A stretch of 20,434 nt of DNA from RGIG2945 sp045540355 (GTDB lineage: Bacteria; Bacillota; Clostridia; Oscillospirales; Acutalibacteraceae). The notes beneath the pieces were generated by a model, which saw only the letters and a program-made list of their open reading frames with translations, was not told the origin of the DNA and did not search any database. The position numbers and the translations under genes were made by a program. How positions within the stretch are numbered: the stretch's first letter is position 1; each line of letters begins with the position of its first letter. The stretch lies in NCBI GenBank assembly GCA_045540355.1, contig JAZQHB010000094.1, positions 1 to 20,434 of the forward strand. Direction: 5' to 3'. Shown here piece by piece: positions 15,303 through 20,434 of this stretch.

Positions 15303-16038
15303 TGTTATCAGCACCTTCCTTGTCAGTTTTCGTTTCAAGGAACTTATCCTGCTTATCAAGGAATTTCTGTGCCTTTTCTGTATCACCTCTGAACACAAGA
15401 GCTACGTGCATTGAAGCGTTTTCCTCATAATTTGCAAGTACGGTAGCCTGCTTTGAGGAAACAAGAAGTGTAATTGTTGAGGGAAGCTCAAAGCTGCCGT
15501 CCTCATTTTCAACAACCTCTGTTTCATCAACACCGCCTGATGTTGTAGTGGTGATTACCTTAACATATTTAAGCTCTGACGGGACCTTCGTTTCGCCTTC
15601 CTTATCGGTTACATAAACACTTACAATGTCACCGTTTTCGAGCTTACCCGAAAGACCGCCCGCAAAGGTATTGATGGTTACACTCATAGCAACCTTATCT
15701 CCGTTAAGAGAGCTGAAAACATTTGCTACGGAGTTTTCATCATCTGTAATCTTTATTTCTGTTGCAAGGTCGCCTTTGAACAAATCAGCCTTTGCATATT
15801 TACCTACTACGGCATCCTTTGTTTTGAGTGCCTTTTCGGGAACGCTGTTTTTTGAGATCTTCACAATTTCAATATCCGTTTCAGCAATCTTATTGCCGTG
15901 TGAAATGTCCTTTGTGAAGCGGATTACATCGGTTTTCTGTTCGGATATTCTGTTGACAAGAGGTGAAACAAGGAATGTCACCGCAACAGCCAAAACGATA
16001 CAGACAATACCGATTAAGGTTCTGTTTTTCATTTTCAT
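15295..16038 (-). CDS. cpaB: CpaB/RcpC-like pilus assembly protein (SAF domain)
   Basis: AGGAGG lies nine bases before ATG 16038, inside the end of the peptidase gene. The 247-residue product has a single N-terminal membrane helix (about 6-25, RTLIGIVCIVLAVAVTFLVS). An external SAF-type domain follows (about 36-105: DVIRFTKDISHGNKIAETDIEIV, PEKALKTKDAVVGKYAKADLFKG), then a beta-rich part with a C-terminal helical tail. In Gram-negatives CpaB joins the outer-membrane pore; in this presumed Gram-positive it more likely acts in the wall zone as a stabiliser or gating protein. It precedes the CpaE-like gene with an eight-base overlap. Confidence 0.85.
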   Translation of the reverse strand: MKMKNRTLIGIVCIVLAVAVTFLVSPLVNRISEQKTDVIRFTKDISHGNKIAETDIEIVKISKNSVPEKALKTKDAVVGKYAKADLFKGDLATEIKITDDENSVANVFSSLNGDKVAMSVTINTFAGGLSGKLENGDIVSVYVTDKEGETKVPSELKYVKVITTTTSGGVDETEVVENEDGSFELPSTITLLVSSKQATVLANYEENASMHVALVFRGDTEKAQKFLDKQDKFLETKTDKEGADNNG

Positions 16039-16040
16039 TT

Positions 16041-16727
16041 TTAAAAACCTCCTTGTAAGAAAAATCCTGCCATATATCCTATTGAAAGATAGGGAACAAA
16101 AGGAAATGCAAGGTCATCGTTTTTATCTTTACCTCTGTACTTAATGAGGGTATGAGCAATAGCAAGACACAGACCAACTATGAGTCCGAAGGTTGCGCTC
16201 CATAAGCCTAAAACTAATGCACACGCACCCGTTAATTTAATATCAGCACCGCCTAAACCTCCGTTTGTTGCTATGGCGAATATGAGTAATACTCCAAAGA
16301 GAACAAGGGCAGATAAGACCATTTTGGGAATATCTGATACATCTACGCCAATAAATGAAGTGATTACTACCATAACCGAAGCGGCATCATTCAATGTTCT
16401 TGTGTGGTTGTCTGAAAGTGATGAGTAAAGAAGAATAAGGTAGAACACAGTTCCTTTTATAAGCATATCCGACAGACCGAACAGAAGGAGCATAGCAAGA
16501 GATACACCTGCCGTAATGATATGGCAGACAATCATTTCTTTCTTGTTTTCCTTTTTGTATTCGGGTACCTTCTTAACAGCTAATCTCATCACCAGATGGA
16601 TAAGCATCAGATATGCAAGTGAAGCAATAAAGTTAAACAAAGTTTCTTTATCCGAGTATGCTACACCCGGTACATTCCCTAAAGGGAGAATAGGATACAT
16701 AGAGTTAATTAAGCTTGTTTTTATCAT
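16041..16727 (-). CDS. A24 prepilin peptidase (TadV/CpaA-like)
   Basis: The 228-residue polytopic membrane protein has about six helices. The two aspartates of A24 aspartic peptidases are visible: Asp106 in SLSDNHTRTLND and Asp162 in GLGGADIKLTGA, the counterpart of the family GxGD motif with Ala before the Asp. AFPFVPYLSIGY near the end is also typical. The enzyme cleaves the leaders of the four Flp pilins and two pseudopilins encoded nearby. No N-methylase domain is present, as usual for Tad-type enzymes. AAAGGA lies ten bases before ATG 16727, directly downstream of the overlapping hairpins at 16745-16784, so its expression is likely set by read-through from the pilin genes. Confidence 0.85.
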   Translation of the reverse strand: MIKTSLINSMYPILPLGNVPGVAYSDKETLFNFIASLAYLMLIHLVMRLAVKKVPEYKKENKKEMIVCHIITAGVSLAMLLLFGLSDMLIKGTVFYLILLYSSLSDNHTRTLNDAASVMVVITSFIGVDVSDIPKMVLSALVLFGVLLIFAIATNGGLGGADIKLTGACALVLGLWSATFGLIVGLCLAIAHTLIKYRGKDKNDDLAFPFVPYLSIGYMAGFFLQGGF

Positions 16728-16744
16728 TGTTTTTCATTCCTTTG

Positions 16745-16784
16745 AAAAAAAGTGGCGGAGCAGCCACTTTTAAACTACTCCGCC
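16745..16784 (-). terminator. Terminator between pilin and assembly genes with two mutually exclusive folds
   Basis: Minus-strand fold 1: GGCGGAGUAG (16784 to 16775) pairs over ten positions (one G-U) with CUGCUCCGCC (16763 to 16754), 11-base loop, followed by ACUUUUUUU. Fold 2: AAAAGUGGC (16771 to 16763) pairs with GCCACUUUU (16756 to 16748), using the loop of fold 1 and part of the U-tract. Fold 1 is a strong intrinsic terminator; fold 2 hides the U-tract and is weaker. It lies 18 bases upstream of the peptidase start. Confidence 0.75.
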
Positions 16785-16802
16785 TGAAAATTTTAAGTAC
16801 CG

Positions 16803-17069
16803 TTAGCCTGCGTAGTTAAACAGTTCCTGAATCTTCTGTGTAACTGTGGGCATAATCGTTGTGTTAAAGAGAGCGTAAAGACCGCCGAGAAGAAGAGCAC
16901 CGACAACAACTGCGATAAGGATTTTTACACCTGTATCGACGTAAGCCTCGGCACGGATGCCGACGAGGAGCTTGATGACCTTTGCCTTGATGACAGCCTC
17001 TGTACTCTTTGCGGCTGCCTTTGCCTTTGATGAAACTCCTTTGAAAAATGACTTGATTTTCTTAAACAT
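16803..17069 (-). CDS. Flp-type major pilin, tandem copy 4
   Basis: This 88-residue pilin has a long basic, amphipathic leader (MFKKIKSFFKGVSSKAKAAA, residues 1-20, continuing to about 37), the AEAY motif at about 40-43, and one hydrophobic helix (about 45-68). It ends in a short polar tail, LFNYAG. It differs from copy 3 at only five positions, so the two duplicated recently. AGGAGG precedes the ATG. It is the last pilin before the terminator at 16745-16784. Flp pilins are cleaved before assembly and form the thin pilus fibre; a leader near 37 residues is long for the family. Confidence 0.85.
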   Translation of the reverse strand: MFKKIKSFFKGVSSKAKAAAKSTEAVIKAKVIKLLVGIRAEAYVDTGVKILIAVVVGALLLGGLYALFNTTIMPTVTQKIQELFNYAG

Positions 17070-17095
17070 ATTAAATTACCTCCTGAAAATATTTT

Positions 17096-17362
17096 TTAAG
17101 CTGTGTAGTTAAAGAGTTCCTGAATCTTCTGTGTTACCGTGGGCATAATCGTGGTGTTGAACAGAGCGTAGAGACCGCCGAGAAGAAGAGCGCCGACAAC
17201 AACTGCGATAAGGATTTTCACGCCTGTATCGACATAAGCCTCGGCACGGATGCCAACGAGAAGCTTGATAACCTTTGCCTTGATGACAGCCTCTGTGCTT
17301 TTAGCGGCTGCCTTTGTCTTTGAACAAAGACCTTTGAAAAATGACTTGATTTTCTTAAACAT
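17096..17362 (-). CDS. Flp-type major pilin, tandem copy 3
   Basis: The 88-residue product shares with copy 4 the leader, AEAY motif and helix, differing at five positions (V12L, S13C, A16T, and the last two residues Thr-Ala instead of Ala-Gly). A cysteine at position 13 is in the leader that would be removed. The gap to copy 4 is 26 bases and carries AGGAGG. The near identity at DNA level makes unequal crossing-over between copies likely. Confidence 0.85.
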   Translation of the reverse strand: MFKKIKSFFKGLCSKTKAAAKSTEAVIKAKVIKLLVGIRAEAYVDTGVKILIAVVVGALLLGGLYALFNTTIMPTVTQKIQELFNYTA

Positions 17363-17387
17363 ATTGAATTACCTCCTAAAAATTTAT

Positions 17388-17654
17388 TTAACCTGCGTAG
17401 TTGAACAGCTCACCGATTCTTGTTTCGACGGCGGGCATAATGGTTGCATTAAACAGACCGTAGAGAAGGGTGAGAAGAAGAGCACCGACAACAACTGCGA
17501 TAAGGATTTTAACGCCTGTATCGACATAAGCCTCGGCACGGATACCGATGAGAAGCTTGATAACCTTTGCCTTGATTTTGGCTTCGGTATTTTCATAAGC
17601 TGATTTTGCTTTTGAGCAAACGCCCTTTACGAATGACTTGATTTTCTTAAACAT
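17388..17654 (-). CDS. Flp-type major pilin, tandem copy 2
   Basis: The start is ATG 17652-17654: MFKKIKSFVKG matches the other copies and AGGAGG precedes it. A longer frame back to 17783 only translates copy 1 out of frame. The 88-residue product keeps the central block AEAYVDTGVKILIAVVVGA but has a copy-1-like C-terminal half (LLYGLFNATIMPAVETRIGEL), so copies 1-2 and 3-4 form two subtypes. The two subtypes may be major and variant pilins, or differ in assembly order. Confidence 0.85.
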   Translation of the reverse strand: MFKKIKSFVKGVCSKAKSAYENTEAKIKAKVIKLLIGIRAEAYVDTGVKILIAVVVGALLLTLLYGLFNATIMPAVETRIGELFNYAG

Positions 17655-17676
17655 ATTGAATACCTCCTTGAATTTT

Positions 17677-17943
17677 TTAACCGGCGTAGTTGAACAGACC
17701 TTCAACCCTTGTTTCAACTGTGGGCATGATGACCGTGTTGAACAAACCGTAGATGAGTGTGAGAACGAGAGCACCGACAACAACTGCGATAAGGATTTTT
17801 ACACCTGTATCGACATAAGCTTCTGCACGGGTACCGGCAACGAGTCTGATGACCTTTGCCTTGATGACTGCTTCTGTGTTTTCATAGGCTGACTTTGCCT
17901 TTGATGAAACACCTTTGAAAAATGACTTGATTTTCTTAAACAT
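17677..17943 (-). CDS. Flp-type major pilin, tandem copy 1
   Basis: First of the four pilins, 20 bases after spoVG, with AGGAGG before ATG 17943. The 88-residue product is the most divergent copy (VIRLVAGTRAEAYVDTG; IYGLFNTVIMPTVETRVEGL), but the helix block AEAYVDTGVKILIAVVVGA is unchanged. A conserved hydrophobic core with a variable tail fits a fibre with constant packing and variable surface. The position directly after parB and spoVG suggests co-transcription with them. Confidence 0.85.
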   Translation of the reverse strand: MFKKIKSFFKGVSSKAKSAYENTEAVIKAKVIRLVAGTRAEAYVDTGVKILIAVVVGALVLTLIYGLFNTVIMPTVETRVEGLFNYAG

Positions 17944-17963
17944 AAATAAATACCTCCTGAGAT

Positions 17964-18245
17964 TTAATTGAATTTTTCATCTGTTGCTATTTCGTAAGCG
18001 GCAAGTACCGCATCGGAAATCTGCTTACGGGTTTCTGTTGTGATGGGATGTGCAATGTCACTGCGGCGAAGCTCACCTTCGCTGGACTTCCATTTCTTGT
18101 AGGGCATGGAAACGAGCTTATTGCCGTCCTTTTCGATAACTGCGACACCGTGAATGACCATACTGCCGTCAATCACAACGTCAGCAAAAGCCTTTACAGG
18201 TCTTTTGCCTTTAAAGATTTTCTTAATTTCTACTTTGATGTTCAT
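17964..18245 (-). CDS. spoVG: SpoVG-family regulator
   Basis: The 93-residue product is a full-length SpoVG: KVEIKKIFKGKRPVKAFADVVIDG at the start, then VIHGVAVIEKDGNKLVSMPYKK and DIAHPITTETRKQI. SpoVG proteins bind DNA/RNA and act as regulators of sporulation, division, capsule and virulence in Firmicutes. AAAGGA precedes the ATG. Here it lies between parB and the pilin genes, so it may be a local regulator of pilus or element genes rather than the chromosomal copy. SpoVG homologues are common on conjugative elements of this type. Confidence 0.93.
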   Translation of the reverse strand: MNIKVEIKKIFKGKRPVKAFADVVIDGSMVIHGVAVIEKDGNKLVSMPYKKWKSSEGELRRSDIAHPITTETRKQISDAVLAAYEIATDEKFN

Positions 18246-18270
18246 AAAAAATTATCCTTTCTTTTTTGAA

Positions 18271-18318
18271 ATAAAAATAAGAGTAAAAGATTACCTTGAA
18301 CGGTTTTCTTTTACTCTT
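18271..18318 (-). terminator. Twelve-base inverted repeat at the end of parB, likely weak terminator
   Basis: AAGAGTAAAAGA and TCTTTTACTCTT are perfect 12-base arms (18307-18318 and 18279-18290) around a 16-base loop containing the parB stop codon, followed on the minus strand by ATTTTTATTT. The stem is AT-rich, so it probably terminates only partly, and could lower spoVG and pilin expression relative to parB or protect an mRNA end. Confidence 0.5.
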
Positions 18319-19166
18319 TCTAAATATCGGTTATAGAACTCGATAGCCTTGATAACAAAATCACAGTATTTCTCTTTGGGTACGCCTTTCGGGATGGCAC
18401 CTTCAATGCGCTTATCTCTGAAAGGTGATTTTTCTCTCTGATTTGGTTTCGGCTCTTCCATAATAGTTTCTACAACCTCTGTTGTGAGATTACCTTCCTG
18501 ATATGCCTTTCGCATACGGATGGTTTGGTCGTGAGACGGGGTTGCTTCGTTGTACTCCATAGCTTCCAAAAGGTCATATTGTATTTCTTCGGGTAAGTAT
18601 GATATTTCAACCGCAGGTCGCATTGCTACTTTACCTTCGTCAACAAGGTCAAGCATTTCGGGTACAAGATAATTTAAGCGGATATATCTTTTAATCTGTG
18701 TTTCACTTTCTTTTACCTCAGCAGCCAATTCAGTATTCGAGCGTGTGCCTGTTAAATTCGGTCCCGTCGGGTCCGAATTATTCTTTGTTGGTCTTCCTGC
18801 TTGTCGCCTTAAAGCATCAAGCCTCATTTTATACGCCCTTGCTTTTTCCGAGGGTAAAACCGCTTCTCTTTGAAGATTACTGTCCACCATTGATAATATC
18901 GCCTCATCTCTTGACATTTCCTTTACTCTTGCAGGTATTTTCTCATATCCCGCAATTTCAAAAGCTCTTTTTCGTCTGTGCCCTGATACCATTTCATACA
19001 TTCCGTCTTCAACAGGTCTTATGATGACCGGCTGTATCAAGCCTCTTTCCTTGATGCTCTCAACAAGCTCATCCATACTTTCATCGTCTTTAACGAGATA
19101 GGGATGATGAAGAAAATCACGGATTTGTGTTAATGGCACATCAGTAAGCATTTCATTCTCTGTCAT
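18291..19166 (-). CDS. parB: ParB-family partition/CTPase protein
   Basis: The 291-residue product has the ParB N-terminal domain: PLTQIRDFLHHPYLV, SIKERGLIQPVIIRP, the GHRR box (62-65, MVSGHRRKRAF) and DSNLQREAVLPSEKARAY (95-112). A helix-turn-helix region follows (NTELAAEVKESETQIKRYIRL, about 143-163), then a charged C-terminal part. The GHRR motif marks the CTP-binding clamp. No ParA gene is visible upstream; the CpaE-like ATPase is not a substitute. ParB may therefore act as a plasmid-like maintenance factor or transcription regulator for the element. GGAGG in the preceding mini-gene provides the ribosome binding site (ATG seven bases later), coupling the two. Confidence 0.92.
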   Translation of the reverse strand: MTENEMLTDVPLTQIRDFLHHPYLVKDDESMDELVESIKERGLIQPVIIRPVEDGMYEMVSGHRRKRAFEIAGYEKIPARVKEMSRDEAILSMVDSNLQREAVLPSEKARAYKMRLDALRRQAGRPTKNNSDPTGPNLTGTRSNTELAAEVKESETQIKRYIRLNYLVPEMLDLVDEGKVAMRPAVEISYLPEEIQYDLLEAMEYNEATPSHDQTIRMRKAYQEGNLTTEVVETIMEEPKPNQREKSPFRDKRIEGAIPKGVPKEKYCDFVIKAIEFYNRYLERVKENRSR

Positions 19167-19169
19167 ACA

Positions 19170-19259
19170 TTAGCCTCCGATGAAATTTGCAATCGCCGCA
19201 ATGATGTGGAGAAATACTGCCGTGTAAAGACCGGGCAAGACAAGTAAACCGTGAATCAT
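19170..19259 (-). CDS. 29-residue hydrophobic mini-protein upstream of parB
   Basis: AAGGAGG lies eight bases before ATG 19257-19259 and the frame encodes MIHGLLVLPGLYTAVFLHII plus AAIANFIGG, one probable membrane helix. Its last codons (GGAGGC) also serve as the ribosome binding site of parB. The strong translation signals and the hydrophobic composition make it likely to be translated. A small membrane peptide or leader peptide controlling parB is possible; no family is known to me. Confidence 0.6.
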   Translation of the reverse strand: MIHGLLVLPGLYTAVFLHIIAAIANFIGG

Positions 19260-19306
19260 TTGTTTTTCCTCCTTGTATTATTTTTTTGAGGGTGACTTTA
19301 CTTTAC

Positions 19307-19333
19307 TTAAAGTCCTGTGATTTTTTTGAACAT
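19307..19333 (-). CDS. Eight-codon mini-ORF (possible leader peptide)
   Basis: AAGGAGGT precedes ATG 19331-19333, and the frame MFKKITGL ends at TAA 19307-19309. Its first four residues equal those of the Flp pilins, so it may be a truncated pilin remnant. A strong ribosome binding site on such a short frame is also typical of a regulatory leader peptide for the downstream mini-protein and parB. Confidence 0.45.
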   Translation of the reverse strand: MFKKITGL

Positions 19334-19444
19334 TGTTTTTACCTCCTTGTTCGCAAATTTTATGTAGTACCTTTTGAATTGAATAATACAGTATTTGTTC
19401 TCAACGCCCCCTGTATCGGCAATTCTTACCGTGGGAAATCATCA

Positions 19445-19770
19445 GACGTTCGGTTGCTATCCGAATCCATAGGAATCTCACCTCTGCCGGGTATTCCGCC
19501 AGCCGCTTACGGAAGTATCATTATCCCTTGTGTCTGTTATCGCCACCACCGAGAGCAACTCGGCTTTCGTTGTATAGGTTTTTTCGCTCATTTTCATATG
19601 AAAGGTTATGGCGCACCTACAAGCACAGCTCAGCATCAAGCCGACACAAGTAATGTATCTGATGAAATGTATATTCAACTTTCAAGGTCCACTTGGAGAA
19701 CTCTCTCCGATAAGAAGCCGTTTGATAAACTTCTCACCTATACGGACTGGGAGAGGCCAAGTGGAAACCC
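19445..19770 (+). other. Hairpin-rich region without a convincing gene: candidate structured RNA or origin
   Basis: The stretch between the parB leader and the right-hand gene contains several perfect short hairpins: TTCGG/CCGAA (19449-19465), TTCCG/CGGAA (19494-19514), CCGAG/CTCGG (19549-19563) and TTTCATATGAAA (19592-19603). A long nested stem follows: TCCACTTGG (19688-19696) with CCAAGTGGA (19757-19765), plus CTCTCTC with GGGAGAG inside, and a smaller AGAA/TTCT-GTTT/AAAC hairpin within. Terminator-like signals follow on the plus strand. Open frames crossing it are low quality and run through these signals. It may be a non-coding RNA, a transfer or replication origin, or a conserved leader; strand is a guess based on the downstream terminators. 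19334-19444 holds nothing I can call. Confidence 0.4.
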
Positions 19771-19814
19771 AAAAGCTGAAATATTTACAAATAGTTCACA
19801 AAACATTTTATTTT

Positions 19815-19834
19815 CATCACTTTTTGATGTTTTT
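19815..19834 (+). terminator. Weak intrinsic terminator on the plus strand
   Basis: CATCA, a five-base loop, TGATG and TTTTT follow one another. The stem is short, but the flanking AAACAT/ATGTTT could extend a competing outer stem. It lies at the end of the hairpin-rich region. Confidence 0.4.
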
Positions 19835-19840
19835 AGGCAT

Positions 19841-19885
19841 AAAAAAATCCGTTTACTCAAAAAACAAGTAAACGTAAATTTTTTT
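19841..19885. terminator. Bidirectional intrinsic terminator
   Basis: CGTTTACT (19850-19857) and AGTAAACG (19867-19874) form an eight-pair stem with a nine-base loop. Seven A residues precede it (a T-tract on the minus strand) and TTTTTTT follows on the plus strand. It would separate the structured region from the right-hand gene in both directions. Confidence 0.6.
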
Positions 19886-19895
19886 AAAAAATATG

Positions 19896-19924
19896 TTACT
19901 TTATGCAAAAACAATAACTATATA
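19896..19924 (+). promoter_or_regulatory. Possible promoter of the right-hand gene
   Basis: TTACTT and TATATA are 17 bases apart, about 70 bases before the ATG, just after the bidirectional terminator. The -35 box is weak, and AT-rich surroundings make chance matches common. Confidence 0.3.
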
Positions 19925-19993
19925 TATGAAGGTATTTAAATCAAATTACTTTGGATTAAATCAAAAGACCTACATAGGAGGACTGCAAAAAAA

Positions 19994-20434
19994 ATGAGTC
20001 AACCAAACAATTTATCTGAAGAGGATATATTCAGAAACCGTATATTTAAATATGCAAATAACTTTTTGGAATGGGTAGAAAATCACATCTGTATTTCCAT
20101 CATGACAATATGCATCATTATTATCTTATTATGCTTCCTCATTTGCCTAGGTATAATAAAAAAAATTGGACCAATAGAATTCAATTCCTTGCTTGAAAAA
20201 ATTGGTTTTGTAAGTAGAGAAATAACAAATTTGCCTGCCGCTAAACCTTCAAACCCAAATACAGCATTGCCAAAAAAACTAACAACAGTAAAGAATAAAT
20301 TAAAAGAAAATAAAAAACAGAATATTCTTATTTTATGCTCTGACCAAGATTATGGGGTTGAAATTGGTAGATTATTTTACTCTGAAATAAAAAAAGAGAA
20401 AATAGCAAAACACATTGGTTGGATACATTGTGAT
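19994..20434 (+). CDS. Membrane-anchored protein, possibly NB-ARC/STAND-like (partial, N-terminus only)
   Basis: AGGAGG lies 12 bases before ATG 19994, a little far but the best site. The 147 visible residues have a polar N-terminus, one membrane helix (about 34-55, SIMTICIIIILLCFLICLGI), and a linker with SNPNTALPKK and many lysines. An alpha/beta start follows: NILILCSDQDYGVEIGRLFY and IAKHIGWIHCD (about 110-147). That last pattern resembles the opening of NB-ARC-type ATPase domains, where strand, P-loop and helix are followed by a GWI-like second strand; but the usual GxGKT/S is replaced by CSDQDYGVEIG, so nucleotide binding would be altered. The gene is AT-rich and on the opposite strand from the operon, like the nuclease at 10000, suggesting cargo. 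The rest lies outside the window, so the family remains tentative. Confidence 0.55.
   Translation, partial: MSQPNNLSEEDIFRNRIFKYANNFLEWVENHICISIMTICIIIILLCFLICLGIIKKIGPIEFNSLLEKIGFVSREITNLPAAKPSNPNTALPKKLTTVKNKLKENKKQNILILCSDQDYGVEIGRLFYSEIKKEKIAKHIGWIHCD

Noticed and set aside
16803..18245. tRNA or rRNA genes in the window
   Set aside because: No cloverleaf, anticodon arm or rRNA core sequences were seen anywhere in the window.
19478..19678. 66-residue minus-strand frame (ends GWRNTRQR)
   Set aside because: Overlaps the same hairpins, has no convincing ribosome binding site and no recognisable domain.
19286..19939. 217-residue plus-strand open frame across the right-hand intergenic region
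   Set aside because: Its start lies in the antisense of the mini-ORF leader, it has no ribosome binding site, it crosses many perfect hairpins and two terminator signals, and its composition is not protein-like; I treat the region as structured non-coding DNA.

Overview
The window looks like part of an integrative/conjugative-type mobile element of a low-to-mid GC gut Firmicute (Clostridia, probably Oscillospiraceae/Ruminococcus-like). The basis is the AGGAGG-type ribosome binding sites, a SpoVG homologue, TnpV, and the N-terminus of the giant helicase/methylase protein typical of such elements. The genus is an inference. Nearly everything reads on the minus strand, so biological order runs from right to left.

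Right edge (about 19.3-20.4 kb): a plus-strand gene runs off the window and encodes a membrane-anchored protein that may belong to an NB-ARC/STAND-like family. Next to it lies a hairpin-rich stretch (about 19.45-19.89 kb) with terminators and no convincing gene. Between 19.33 and 16.8 kb on the minus strand are an 8-codon mini-ORF, a 29-residue hydrophobic mini-protein, parB, spoVG and four tandem Flp-type pilin genes. A pair of overlapping, mutually exclusive hairpins closes the pilin block.

From 16.7 to 8.7 kb lies a compact Tad/type IVc pilus assembly operon: prepilin peptidase, CpaB, CpaE/TadZ-like ATPase, TadA ATPase, TadB, TadC, two TadE-like pseudopilins and a membrane-anchored Cys-rich protein. 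The operon is interrupted by an opposite-strand, AT-rich gene for a PD-(D/E)XK nuclease with its own promoter and terminator (9.95-11.02 kb). The downstream pseudopilin has no normal start codon.

From 8.6 to 3.4 kb are a DinJ/RelE-type toxin-antitoxin pair and a 1491-residue secreted protein with six Listeria-Bacteroides-type (Flg_new) repeats, probably a surface adhesin. Below that come a winged-helix protein, two conserved mobile-element proteins of unknown function, small accessory ORFs and, at the left edge, the N-terminus of the large helicase/methylase. A TnpV-like gene is overprinted in another reading frame of that last gene.

Taken together, the element seems to carry its own pilus (attachment or mating-pair contact), a large repeat adhesin, a partition/regulation pair (ParB, SpoVG), a stability module (TA) and at least one defence-like cargo gene. 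The points most worth checking are the TnpV/methylase dual-coding overlap, the alternative hairpins after the pilins, the nuclease insertion with the missing pseudopilin start, and the structured unannotated region near 19.5 kb.
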